A stretch of 64,000 bases of DNA from CAVSWT01 sp963782985 (GTDB lineage Bacteria > Bacteroidota > Ignavibacteria > Ignavibacteriales > Ignavibacteriaceae). The notes beneath the pieces are model-generated. The model did no database searches, was not told where the DNA came from, and saw nothing but the letters and a program-made list of their open reading frames with translations. A program made the translations under genes and the position numbers. Numbering within the stretch: the stretch's first letter is position 1; each line of letters starts with the position of its first letter. Shown piece by piece: positions 1 through 8,234 of the stretch. Location: NCBI GenBank assembly GCA_963782985.1, contig CAWALU010000003.1:124001-188000 (forward strand). The letters are read 5' to 3'.

Positions 1-1028
1 ACATCCAATTGATTTCTGGTATATTCACCGCAGCCGGGCGCTGTCATTCCGGTAATAATTCCGTTGCCGGAAATTTGATCTTTAAATACCTTGAATTCCG
101 TTTTAGCAAAAACATCATTTAAAGTTTTCATTTCAAGGTCAAATCTTAAATCGGGTTTATCGCTTCCGTACCTTTCCATTGCTTCATCAAAGGTTAATCT
201 TTGAATAGGAACTTGTAATTCTTGATTCCAAATTTGTTTAAATAAAACCTTCATTAATCCTTCAACAACTTCAAAAATATTTTCCTGATCGATGAAAGAC
301 ATTTCAACGTCTATTTGAGTAAACTCAGGCTGTCTATCTGCGCGAAGATCTTCATCTCTAAAACATTTTACAATTTGAAAATATCTATCCAAACCTGAAA
401 CCATTAAAAGTTGTTTGTAAGTTTGGGGCGACTGAGGCAGAGCATAAAATTTTCCTTTGTGCAAACGGCTTGGCACTAGATAATCGCGCGCGCCTTCGGG
501 AGTGCTTTTCATTAAAACGGGAGTTTCAACTTCTATAAAATTATTTTCATCAAAATATTTTCTTACAAGCTGATAAAATTTATGACGCATTAATAAATTC
601 TTTTGCATTGAAGGTCGGCGCATATCAAGATATCTATATTTTAATCGTACATCTTCGCTGGTATCAATTTTATCTTTTATGGGGAAGGGCGGGGTTTTGG
701 CTTCATTCAAAATAATAAGTTTGTTTACCATTACATCAATATGCCCTGTCGGAAGTTCAGGATTATCAGTTTCAGCCGGTCTTTTTCTAACTACGCCTTC
801 AACTGAAATTACAAACTCGCTTCGTAAATCCTTTGCTGAATTATGCGCTTCTTCATTAAAGCCCGGCTCAAAAACAATTTGAGTAATTCCGTAACGGTCC
901 CGCAGATCAATAAAAATTAATCCGCCTAAATCCCTGCGTGTATCTACCCAGCCATTTAAGATTACTTTTTCCTCTACATTTTCAATTCTTAAATCCCCGC
1001 AAGTATGTGTTCTGGTTTTAAACTGCAT
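1..1028 (-). CDS. aspS: Aspartyl-tRNA synthetase, C-terminal part outside window
   Basis: Charges tRNA-Asp with aspartate in the cytoplasm (class II aminoacyl-tRNA synthetase). The first 342 or so residues are read on the minus strand from an ATG at 1028; the gene runs off the left edge. Residues 1-105 form the anticodon-binding OB fold (GWVDTRRDLGGLIFIDLRD). Next comes the start of the catalytic core with FIEVETPVL and the class II motif 2 block FRDEDLRADRQPEFTQID. Then YGSDKPDLRF leads into the bacterial GAD insertion, ending at the window edge in APGCGEYTRNQLD. Bacterial AspRS is usually about 590 residues, so roughly 40 percent is missing here. No damage is seen in the visible part. Whether it is discriminating or also charges tRNA-Asn cannot be judged. 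Confidence 0.95.
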   Translation of the reverse strand, partial: MQFKTRTHTCGDLRIENVEEKVILNGWVDTRRDLGGLIFIDLRDRYGITQIVFEPGFNEEAHNSAKDLRSEFVISVEGVVRKRPAETDNPELPTGHIDVMVNKLIILNEAKTPPFPIKDKIDTSEDVRLKYRYLDMRRPSMQKNLLMRHKFYQLVRKYFDENNFIEVETPVLMKSTPEGARDYLVPSRLHKGKFYALPQSPQTYKQLLMVSGLDRYFQIVKCFRDEDLRADRQPEFTQIDVEMSFIDQENIFEVVEGLMKVLFKQIWNQELQVPIQRLTFDEAMERYGSDKPDLRFDLEMKTLNDVFAKTEFKVFKDQISGNGIITGMTAPGCGEYTRNQLD

Positions 1029-1180
1029 TTTAGCTTCGCCGATCCTTATTAAATTTTTTGAGAGCGTAAAAATAATCAATAAAATAAGGTGTTACAAATA
1101 CTTTTAAATTGTAAGAATTTGATTTATCAAATTCAAAAACGAAAAATATCCGCGTAATTTCATCAATAAAATTCTTTCAA

Positions 1181-1217
1181 CTACAACAGAATTTCATAAA
1201 TGAAATTTTTATTGTAG
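1181..1217. repeat. REP-like palindromic element
   Basis: CTACAA (1181-1186) pairs with TTGTAG (1212-1217). Inside lies a perfect 18-base palindrome, AATTTCAT-AA-ATGAAATT (1190-1207). A related arrangement (TTGTAGGA beside CTTCATTTATGAAG) occurs at 39243-39300. Both are intergenic. The form resembles REP elements, in which a short GTAG-type head adjoins a palindrome. That identification is inference. Confidence 0.45.
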
Positions 1218-1223
1218 AATGTT

Positions 1224-1263
1224 TAGCTTGTGAGTAAAAGCAAGCTATTAATTACACTCACAA
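1224..1263. other. Two overlapping, mutually exclusive hairpins upstream of the repeat-protein gene
   Basis: TAGCTTG (1224-1230) can pair with CAAGCTA (1241-1247). TTGTGAGT (1228-1235) can pair with ACTCACAA (1256-1263). The arms overlap, so only one hairpin can form at a time. They lie 65 bases before the start codon at 1328 and could belong to its leader or promoter operator. They could also be chance in AT-rich DNA. Confidence 0.3.
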
Positions 1264-1327
1264 CGAATTAGGAAAACAATTTTGATTTTAACCTTTGTAA
1301 TTTTATTAACAATCAAAGGATACTAAG

Positions 1328-1921
1328 ATGAAAACATTTGCAAAATTTGCAGCCCTTTTTACATCAGCGCTGCTATTTGCCGGTTCTTCAGTTTTTGCAC
1401 AAAATAATTCACAAAATAACACTCAAAGAATGGATACCCAGGATACTTCACGCTCACATTCAATGGAGTATTATAATTGGGCTAAAAAAAATGTAATTGA
1501 AGACAAAACTGCCGACGAATCATATGAGGGAAAATGGAAAGATTCCCAAAGAGACAAGAACAATATGAAAGGTGAGAAAACCGATGATGGAATGATGAAT
1601 AATATGAGTGGTAATAAGAATAAGATGAATAATAATATGAACAGTAATAGAAATATGATGGATCATAATATGAATGATTCAACAATGCAAAATTCTAAAA
1701 TGAAAATGCATAAAAATATGAATGACGCAAAAGATAAAATGAATAATAGCATGAGTGACACGACAGATAAAATAAAAAATAATATGAACGACGCAAAGAA
1801 TAAAATGAATAATAGCATTAATGACACAACAGATAAAATGAACAACAATATGAATAATGCAAAGAAAAAAATGAATAATAATATGAATAACAATACTAAG
1901 TCCGATACAACTAAGTATTAA
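1328..1921 (+). CDS. Secreted Asn/Met/Lys-rich protein with LEA-like 11-residue repeats
   Basis: Function unknown. Residues 1-25 are a clear signal peptide (MKTFAKF, hydrophobic core, cleavage near VFAQ), so the product is exported to the periplasm or beyond. Residues 26-75 are polar, with DTSRSHSMEYYNWAKK. From about residue 78 the chain is dominated by Met, Asn, Asp and Lys. The last 65 residues are tandem 11-mers alternating MNDAKxKMNNS and xxDTTDKMNNN. Such 11-mers occur in group 3 LEA proteins, which form amphipathic helices on drying or at membranes. The Met/Asn content is unusual, so this is similarity of pattern, not shown homology. The start is supported by AAAGGA 9 bases upstream. 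A strong terminator follows, so it is probably a single-gene unit. Stress protection and metal binding through methionines are both guesses. Confidence 0.75.
   Translation: MKTFAKFAALFTSALLFAGSSVFAQNNSQNNTQRMDTQDTSRSHSMEYYNWAKKNVIEDKTADESYEGKWKDSQRDKNNMKGEKTDDGMMNNMSGNKNKMNNNMNSNRNMMDHNMNDSTMQNSKMKMHKNMNDAKDKMNNSMSDTTDKIKNNMNDAKNKMNNSINDTTDKMNNNMNNAKKKMNNNMNNNTKSDTTKY
1718..1905 (+). repeat. 66-bp in-frame tandem repeat, nearly three copies
   Basis: Copies start at 1718, 1784 and 1850, each with ATGAAYRAYGCAAA, exactly 66 bases apart. Each copy encodes two 11-residue units; the third is incomplete. Copies differ mostly by single-base changes, so the array grew by duplication and then diverged. 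Copy number may vary between strains. Confidence 0.8.
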
Positions 1922-1945
1922 AAGATTTTCGTTTTTGTTTTTGAT

Positions 1946-1977
1946 AAGCCCGCTTTTTTTAGCCGGGCTTTTTTTTT
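1946..1977 (+). terminator. Rho-independent terminator
   Basis: AAGCCCG (1946-1952) pairs with CGGGCTT (1964-1970), with a short T-rich loop and then a run of T. It lies 25 bases after the stop codon of the repeat protein and ends that transcript before deoA. Confidence 0.85.
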
Positions 1978-2039
1978 AAGTGATGACAAATGTGCCTTAA
2001 TCAATTCTAAAAGGAAAATAAAATATGTAAGTTTGAATT

Positions 2040-3344
2040 ATGAATGCAATAAGTCTTATCAGAAAAAAAAGAGATAAAAAAAATCTTTCTTCTGATGAAA
2101 TTAATTTTATTATTTCTTCCTACACAAAAAATAAAATTCCCGACTATCAATTTTCTGCGTTTTTAATGGCGGGCTTTTTAAATGGATTTGATAAAAAAGA
2201 AACTGCCGATTTAACAAATTCTATGCTGCACAGCGGAAAGGTTATTAATTTAAAATCCATTTCAGGATTAAAAATTGATAAACATTCAACCGGCGGAGTG
2301 GGAGACAAAACTTCATTAATTATTGCTCCTGTTGTGGCTGCAACAGGCGTGCCTGTTCCAATGATTTCCGGAAGAGGGCTTGGGCATACAGGCGGAACGC
2401 TTGACAAGCTTGAATCCATTCCAGGTTTCAAAACTAATCTTTCATTAAAAGATTATAAATCAGTTTTGAAAAAATGCGGCGCAGTTTTAATCGGACAGAC
2501 AAATGATATTGCTCCGGCTGATAAATTAATTTATTCTCTGCGTGATGTTACCGCTACAGTTGAATCAATACCATTAATTACTGCAAGCATTATGAGCAAA
2601 AAGCTAGCGGAAGGAATTGACGGTCTTGTGCTGGATGTTAAAACCGGCAGCGGCGCATTTATGAAAAATATTTCCGATGCAAAAGCGCTCGCCGAATCAT
2701 TAATTAATACCGCAAAAAGTTTTGATAAAAAAGTTATTGCATTTATAACCGATATGAATCAACCGCTGGGAAATTATATCGGCAATTGGCTGGAAGTTTA
2801 TGAATCAATTAAAATCTTAAAAGGCGAAGTTGAAAATGATTTATATGATTTGAGCATTCATCTTTCCGGCGCAATGATTTATTTGGGCGGAAAAGCAAAT
2901 TCAATTAAAGAAGGCGCAGAATTAGCAAAAGAAAAAATTAAATCAGGCGAAGCCTTTGATAAATTTTTAGAAATTGTAAAACTTCAAAATGGCGATGTAA
3001 GCTATTTAACAAAACCGGAAAAATATCCGAAGTCTAAATTCAATACTAAAATTAAATCAAATGAAAGCGGATATTTAAAATCTGTTGACACTTATGAATT
3101 AGGAATGGCGGGGCTTGAACTTGGCGCAGGCAGAAAAACTAAGGAAGATAAAATTGATTTTAAAGCGGGAATAATTTTTAATTTTAAAATCGGCGATTCA
3201 GTAAAAAACGGAGACGTTATCGCTGAATTATTTTCTAATGACAAAAATAAATTAAAGTTAGTTGAAGAAAATTTTTTAGACATTTTAACCTTCTCAAAAA
3301 CTAAGGTTAGAAAAAATAAACTAATAAAAGAAATAATTAATTAA
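2040..3344 (+). CDS. deoA: Thymidine/pyrimidine-nucleoside phosphorylase
   Basis: Cleaves thymidine (or uridine) with phosphate to the free base and (deoxy)ribose-1-phosphate, in cytosolic nucleoside salvage. The 434 residues match the usual family length. The N-terminal helical domain begins MNAISLIRKKRD, as in the family. The phosphate and nucleoside site is visible: KHSTGGVGDKTS (about residues 80-91), SGRGLGHTGGTLDKLE (about 109-124), and later LVLDVKTGSGAFM and TDMNQPLGNYIGNW. The C-terminal PYNP_C-type domain is present (GAGRKTKED). The family splits into thymidine-specific DeoA and broad Pdp; I cannot tell which. The start codon lacks a close Shine-Dalgarno sequence. The ferritin-like gene follows 11 bases later, so the two are probably cotranscribed. 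Confidence 0.92.
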   Translation: MNAISLIRKKRDKKNLSSDEINFIISSYTKNKIPDYQFSAFLMAGFLNGFDKKETADLTNSMLHSGKVINLKSISGLKIDKHSTGGVGDKTSLIIAPVVAATGVPVPMISGRGLGHTGGTLDKLESIPGFKTNLSLKDYKSVLKKCGAVLIGQTNDIAPADKLIYSLRDVTATVESIPLITASIMSKKLAEGIDGLVLDVKTGSGAFMKNISDAKALAESLINTAKSFDKKVIAFITDMNQPLGNYIGNWLEVYESIKILKGEVENDLYDLSIHLSGAMIYLGGKANSIKEGAELAKEKIKSGEAFDKFLEIVKLQNGDVSYLTKPEKYPKSKFNTKIKSNESGYLKSVDTYELGMAGLELGAGRKTKEDKIDFKAGIIFNFKIGDSVKNGDVIAELFSNDKNKLKLVEENFLDILTFSKTKVRKNKLIKEIIN

Positions 3345-3355
3345 AGGAGAATGTT

Positions 3356-3808
3356 ATGGCTGCAAATAAAGAGATAATAGATAATCTAATAAAAAGTTAT
3401 TGGATGGAAATTGAAACTGTAACTAACTATTTATCAAACTCAGTAAACCTTGACGGCGTGCGAGCTGAAGAGATAAAAAAATCTCTCGCCGTAGATATTA
3501 CTGAAGAGCTTGGACATGCGCAATCGATTGCAAAACGTATAAAGGAAGTTGGCGGCTCGGTTCCGGGTTCAATGAATTTTAAGCCTGAGCAAAAATACCT
3601 TCAAACATTGGAAGATACCACAGATGTAGCCACGGTTATTGAAGGCGTAATAGAAGCTGAAAAAGGCGCCATCAAGCAATACAATAAACTTATTCGGTTG
3701 TGCGAAGGAAAAGATTATGTTACCCAGGATTTGTGTATACGCCTTTTAGGAATGGAAGAATCGCACAAAATTGAATTTGATGGATTTTTAAAAGAGTATA
3801 AGAAATAA
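3356..3808 (+). CDS. Ferritin-like di-iron protein (bacterioferritin/Dps group)
   Basis: A 150-residue four-helix-bundle protein, probably storing or oxidising iron in the cytoplasm. Carboxylate and histidine ligands fit the ferritin pattern: E near residue 19 (MEIETVTNY), an E-x-x-H pair in TEELGHAQ (about 51-54), E in VIEAEKGAIKQY (about 95), and E-x-x-H in MEESHKIEF near the end. This E, ExxH, E, ExxH series is the di-iron signature. Length is close to bacterioferritin (about 158). No haem-ligand methionine can be assigned with confidence. The start is supported by AAAGGAG 8 bases upstream. It lies 11 bases after deoA and before a shared terminator. A link to nucleoside salvage is not obvious. 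Confidence 0.85.
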   Translation: MAANKEIIDNLIKSYWMEIETVTNYLSNSVNLDGVRAEEIKKSLAVDITEELGHAQSIAKRIKEVGGSVPGSMNFKPEQKYLQTLEDTTDVATVIEGVIEAEKGAIKQYNKLIRLCEGKDYVTQDLCIRLLGMEESHKIEFDGFLKEYKK

Positions 3809-3824
3809 TTTTCCGCCTAAAAAA

Positions 3825-3853
3825 ATGAGGTTCGCATTTTAAGCGAGCCTCAT
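3825..3853. terminator. Bidirectional terminator between convergent genes
   Basis: ATGAGGTTCGC (3825-3835) pairs with GCGAGCCTCAT (3843-3853), with one G-T pair and a 7-base loop. A-rich DNA precedes it and T-rich DNA follows, so it can end the ferritin-like transcript (+) and the decarboxylase transcript (-). Confidence 0.8.
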
Positions 3854-3860
3854 ATTATTT

Positions 3861-5210
3861 CTACTTAATTCTATTTGCAATGCTAATCATCGCTTCCAAA
3901 GATTTTTTCACATCTTCTTCAGTTGTAGCCCATGAGCAAACGCTAATTCTCATAGCAGTTTTTCCCTGCCATTCAGTTCCTCCGCACCAGCAGGTTCCAT
4001 CGTCTTGAATTTCTTTAATTACTTTTAAAGTTTTTTCTTTTGATCCGAAAGAAACAAGCACTTGGTTTATTACAACATCATTTAAGATTTCATAACCCGC
4101 ATTGCTCAATCCTTCCGCAAAAGTTTTTGCATGATGGCAAGTCCCTTCTATTAATTCAGCCAATCCTTTTTTACCAAGTGAATACAATGCTGCCCATACT
4201 TCAACGCCTCTTGACCGCCTTGATAATTCAGGAACAAAATGAGATGGTTCTCTGTGTTCCCCTTGCGGTAAATATGGCGCAGTTAAATACAGCGCCGATC
4301 GTAAAGCTTCTGCATCCTTTACAAATGCCAATCCGCAGTCATAGGGAACATTAAGCCATTTGTGCGCGTCTGTTGCCCATGAATCCGCATTTTCCATTCC
4401 ATCAACCAAATGTGAATATTTAGGCGAGGCTTTTGCCCATAATCCAAAAGCCCCGTCAATATGCGCCCAAGCGTCTGCTTCATGAGCCGCTTCGCAAATA
4501 TTTTTCATTGGATCAATAGAACCTGTATTAACATTACCGGCTTGAGCGCAAACTATTGTTGGTCCTTTTATTTTAGGCAGCATATCAATTCTCATTCTCC
4601 CCTGGCTATCGGCTGTAACTTTAGTAACGCGGTTCCTTCCTAATCCCAATAAACCTAATGATCTGAATAAAGAAGGATGAGCTTCTTCTCCAACAATAAT
4701 ATTTATAGGGGGCGCGCCAAACAACCCATCCGATTCAACATCCCAACCTTCATTTTTTAAGATGCGATTTCTCGCGGCAGCTAAAGCGGTAAAGTTTGCC
4801 ATCGTGGCGCCGGTAACAAAAGCCCCGGCGCTATTAGGTGGTAAGCCAAATATTTCTAACAGCCATTTCAAGCTTATTTCTTCTAGTACAGTTCCAATAG
4901 GTGAACCAATAAATAATCCTGCATTTTGATCCCAAGCAGTTGATAACCAATTTGCTGCAACGGCTGCAGGCAGTGATCCGCCAATTACAAATCCAAAAAA
5001 TCTATTGCCTGAAATTCCTATTGTAGCGGGCGATCCTATTTCATCAAGCATCTCAATTACTTTTTCGGGATTGGTTGAATCATTAGGTAATGGAAAATCA
5101 AATTCTTGTAACCTTTCGATAGCGGCCGGGGTAGGCGCCACGGAACGATTAACAATTTCTTCTCTGTATTTTATCGCTTTGTCAGACGTATTTAATAATA
5201 ATTCTTTCAC
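3861..5210 (-). CDS. PLP-dependent group II amino acid decarboxylase family protein
   Basis: A fold-type I pyridoxal-phosphate enzyme of 449 residues, likely decarboxylating an amino acid in the cytoplasm. The cofactor lysine sits in TDAHKWLNVPYDCG. Upstream are FVTGATMANFTAL (phosphate binding), EEAHPSLFRSLG (His stacking on the ring) and AHIDGAFGLWA (Asp bonding the pyridine nitrogen). This order is that of the glutamate/aromatic amino acid decarboxylases. The C-terminal part has MRISVCSWATTEEDV, as in the family. The substrate cannot be told from sequence; aromatic amino acids or aspartate are possible. The start is a GTG at 5210 with AGGAT upstream. It is convergent with the ferritin-like gene and divergent from the GH43 gene, so it is its own unit. 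Confidence 0.85.
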   Translation of the reverse strand: MKELLLNTSDKAIKYREEIVNRSVAPTPAAIERLQEFDFPLPNDSTNPEKVIEMLDEIGSPATIGISGNRFFGFVIGGSLPAAVAANWLSTAWDQNAGLFIGSPIGTVLEEISLKWLLEIFGLPPNSAGAFVTGATMANFTALAAARNRILKNEGWDVESDGLFGAPPINIIVGEEAHPSLFRSLGLLGLGRNRVTKVTADSQGRMRIDMLPKIKGPTIVCAQAGNVNTGSIDPMKNICEAAHEADAWAHIDGAFGLWAKASPKYSHLVDGMENADSWATDAHKWLNVPYDCGLAFVKDAEALRSALYLTAPYLPQGEHREPSHFVPELSRRSRGVEVWAALYSLGKKGLAELIEGTCHHAKTFAEGLSNAGYEILNDVVINQVLVSFGSKEKTLKVIKEIQDDGTCWCGGTEWQGKTAMRISVCSWATTEEDVKKSLEAMISIANRIK

Positions 5211-5438
5211 AAATATTTATCCTGTTTAAATTTTTATTAGCCGATACTCATTGAGTTTTTTTTCAATTGCTAAAAATTAAGATTTTTTTAGACTAATAGA
5301 TTGATGTGAAAAATTTTTTAATTAATAAAAAATCAAAATTATATAAAGTCTTTTGAAATAAACTTAACGTCACAGCGGATTTTTTAATTGATAAATATTA
5401 ACTTAATACATATTTAAATCATTTCTAAAAAATATATT

Positions 5439-7187
5439 ATGAAACAAATCTTTACCGCTATCAATCTACTGCTGCTTTTCGCGAACTTTAGTTTATCACA
5501 AAACCAGCAGACTTATTGCAATCCAATTGACATAAATTACCGTTACAATTTTGAGCAAATTAACGACAGCATTTCATACCGGTCCGGCGCCGACCCCGTA
5601 ATTGTTAATCATAAAGGAGAATATTATTTATTCGTAACTATCTCCGGCGGGTACTGGCATTCAAAAGATTTATTTCATTGGAAATATATTGAACCAAACA
5701 GATGGCCGATGGAAGATATTTGCGCGCCTGCTGCTCTTTCGGTTCGCGACACGCTATATCTTTTTCAATCAACTTTTACAACTCGACCAATTTTTTATTC
5801 CACAAAACCTGAAACCGGTAAGCTGGAATTTTTTAATCGTTTGCTGCCGCTTCTACCCGATTCGCTTGGTCCGTGGGATCCCGATATTTTTTATGATAAA
5901 GATTTAAATAGATGGTATATGTATTTCGGCTCATCAAATGTTTTTCCGATTTACGGAGTTGAATTGAATCACGAAAAAGGATTATCGTATATTGGAAGAC
6001 CTCAGGGATTGATTTCACTTCATCCTGATAAACACGGCTGGGAAAGGTTTGGAAGAAACCATACTGACCCGCGAAAACCTTTTATTGAAGGCGCTTGGAT
6101 GACAAAATACCATGGCAAATATTATCTGCAATACGGCGCGCCCGGAACCGAATTTAATGTTTATGCGAACGGAACATATATTGCAAATCATCCGCTGGGA
6201 CCTTTTACCTATGCGCCTTATAATCCTATTTCATACAAGCCTGGCGGGTTTATGGCGGGCGCCGGACACGGAAATACTTTTCAAGATAAATATGGAAATT
6301 ATTGGAATACGGGAACGCCGTGGGTGGCGGTTAATTGGAATTTTGAAAGAAGAATATCGATGTTTCCCGCCGGTTTTGATAAAGACGAGCAGTTACATGC
6401 AAACACTCGCTTCGGTGATTTCCCTCATTATATTCCCAACAAAAAAGTTGAAGATAATACAAATCCTTTTACAGGCTGGATGCTGCTTTCTTATAAAAAA
6501 CCTACCGATGCTTCGTCAGTACAAGATACTTTTTATTCTGTTAATGTTACCGACGAAAATCCAAGATCATTTTGGGTTGCAAAAACAAATCATGAGGGAG
6601 AATGGCTAACAATCGATTTAGAAAATGAATATGAAGTACAAGCAATCCAAATAAATTTTACTGATTACAAATCCAATATTTATAATAACGACACGAACAA
6701 AGTTTATATTCAATTAAAATTTTATTCATCTCTCGACGGCAAAACTTGGAATGAACTTTTTAATAACTCAAATTTAAAAGAGGATCATCCTAATCATTAT
6801 ATTGAATTAAAGAAATCGGTTAAAGCGCGTTACATAAAATATGAAAATGTTTACGCGCCTACTCCAAATCTCGCAGTCTGTGCAATTAGAATTTTTGGGA
6901 ATGGAAATAGTAATAATCCACTGACTCCCAGAAATTTAAAGGTTGTTCGTCATGTTGATGAAAGAGATGCTACTATAACCTGGGAAGCTGTGGAGGGCGT
7001 TGTTGGGTATAATATACTTTGGGGAATTGCAAAAGATAAACTGTATCAAACTTATCAAATGTTTGCGGATGAAGGGAGCAAATTAGAATTGCGCGCATTA
7101 AATATTGGACAAAAATATTCTTTCGCGATCGAAGCATTTGATGAAAACGGCGTATCGACTTTGAGTGAAGTTGTAGAGGAAAAGTAG
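5439..7187 (+). CDS. Secreted GH43-family glycosidase with F5/8C and Fn3 domains
   Basis: Probably hydrolyses arabinose-, xylose- or galactose-containing polysaccharides outside the cytoplasm. Signal peptide: residues 1-20 (ends FSLSQ). A five-bladed GH43 propeller spans about 30-345 and shows the three acids: Asp in SGADPVIV (about 52), Asp in GPWDPDIF (about 147) and Glu in FIEGAWM (about 216). Residues about 350-490 resemble a discoidin/F5-8C domain (SFWVAKTNHEGEWLTIDL, then KARYIKYENVYAP). Residues about 492-582 form a fibronectin type III domain (PRNLKVVRHVDERDATITWEAV). There is no T9SS sorting domain at the end, so it may stay periplasmic or leave by another route. The exact substrate is unknown. 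It starts 229 bases from the divergent decarboxylase. Confidence 0.85.
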   Translation: MKQIFTAINLLLLFANFSLSQNQQTYCNPIDINYRYNFEQINDSISYRSGADPVIVNHKGEYYLFVTISGGYWHSKDLFHWKYIEPNRWPMEDICAPAALSVRDTLYLFQSTFTTRPIFYSTKPETGKLEFFNRLLPLLPDSLGPWDPDIFYDKDLNRWYMYFGSSNVFPIYGVELNHEKGLSYIGRPQGLISLHPDKHGWERFGRNHTDPRKPFIEGAWMTKYHGKYYLQYGAPGTEFNVYANGTYIANHPLGPFTYAPYNPISYKPGGFMAGAGHGNTFQDKYGNYWNTGTPWVAVNWNFERRISMFPAGFDKDEQLHANTRFGDFPHYIPNKKVEDNTNPFTGWMLLSYKKPTDASSVQDTFYSVNVTDENPRSFWVAKTNHEGEWLTIDLENEYEVQAIQINFTDYKSNIYNNDTNKVYIQLKFYSSLDGKTWNELFNNSNLKEDHPNHYIELKKSVKARYIKYENVYAPTPNLAVCAIRIFGNGNSNNPLTPRNLKVVRHVDERDATITWEAVEGVVGYNILWGIAKDKLYQTYQMFADEGSKLELRALNIGQKYSFAIEAFDENGVSTLSEVVEEK

Positions 7188-7295
7188 TTAAATCCTTCCT
7201 CCACTAAAAACTAAACTATTGATCTCATCACAATAAAAAGTTGAATAAATTTTTATCTTCCTGAAATAATCTAAGAAAATTAAAAAAGGATTTAG

Positions 7296-8198
7296 ATGGA
7301 TATAAGCAAAGCACTTCACACGGTTACGGATAAACTACAAGAATGGCTTAATACCTTAATTGCAATGCTGCCAAATTTAGCTGTAGCGCTTTTAGTTATA
7401 GTTTTATTTTTTATTCTCGCCAAAGTTTTTAGAAAAGCAGTTGCCAAACTTTTAAACAAAATTTCGCATCATCATGCTATAAACTCTTTAATTTCTAAAA
7501 TAATTTTTTTTATTATTATCTCAGTAGGATTTTTTATTGCTCTGGGCTTGCTTCAACTGGATAAAGCTCTAACTTCATTGCTTGCCGGCGTTGGTATTCT
7601 TGGTTTGGCGTTGGGGTTTGCTTTTCAGGATATTGCGGCAAATTTTATGTCGGGAATTGCAATCGCTATTAAAGAACCTTTTAGGGTGGGAGATATAATA
7701 AAATCTAATGATTACTTCGGAACAGTAAAACGAATTAGTTTGCGCACAACCGATATACTAACCCCGCAGGGACAAATAGTTTTAATTCCGAACAAACAAG
7801 TATTTCAGAATCCCTTAATTAACTACTCTGAAACGAAAAATCGCAGAATTGATTTAGCGGTGGGAGTTTCATATGGCGATGATTTGGAAAAAGTAAAAAA
7901 AGTTGCAATTGATTCCATAAAAAATATTACCAGTCAGGATGAGGATAAAGAAGTGGAGCTATTTTATACAGAATTCGGCGACAGTTCAATTAATTTTGTA
8001 ATTAGAATTTGGATGAAATATGAAACTCAAAAGCAGTATATGGCTGCTCAAAGCGATGCAATTATGTGTATTAAAAAAGCTTTTGATGAAAATGATATAA
8101 TGATTCCGTTCCCTATACGCACATTGGACTTTGGAATTAAAGGAGGAGAAAAATTGTCAGAGATGATGGTTAATACCAAATCAGTAAATGAAAATTAA
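7296..8198 (+). CDS. mscS: Small-conductance mechanosensitive channel, MscS family
   Basis: An inner-membrane channel that opens under membrane tension on osmotic downshock. The 300 residues match the simple MscS type (E. coli MscS has 286). Three membrane helices lie at about 25-50, 65-90 and 95-125. The pore-lining TM3 is Gly/Ala-rich (LLAGVGILGLALGFAFQDIAANFMSG). The beta domain follows (FRVGDIIKSNDYFGTVKRI) with the family block PNKQVFQNPLINYS, then the cytoplasmic alpha/beta vestibule. AAGGA lies 6 bases before the ATG. It stands alone between GH43 and the opposing glycogen synthase. Confidence 0.92.
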   Translation: MDISKALHTVTDKLQEWLNTLIAMLPNLAVALLVIVLFFILAKVFRKAVAKLLNKISHHHAINSLISKIIFFIIISVGFFIALGLLQLDKALTSLLAGVGILGLALGFAFQDIAANFMSGIAIAIKEPFRVGDIIKSNDYFGTVKRISLRTTDILTPQGQIVLIPNKQVFQNPLINYSETKNRRIDLAVGVSYGDDLEKVKKVAIDSIKNITSQDEDKEVELFYTEFGDSSINFVIRIWMKYETQKQYMAAQSDAIMCIKKAFDENDIMIPFPIRTLDFGIKGGEKLSEMMVNTKSVNEN

Positions 8199-8234
8199 AT
8201 AATGTTTATCAGTGTAATCTGTGAATTTTCTAAA

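Noticed and set aside
1482..1893. Two minus-strand frames (Tyr/Ser-rich and very hydrophobic) opposite the repeat protein
   Set aside because: They arise from the antisense of ATG/AAT/AAA repeats. The sense frame has a signal peptide, a ribosome site and a terminator.
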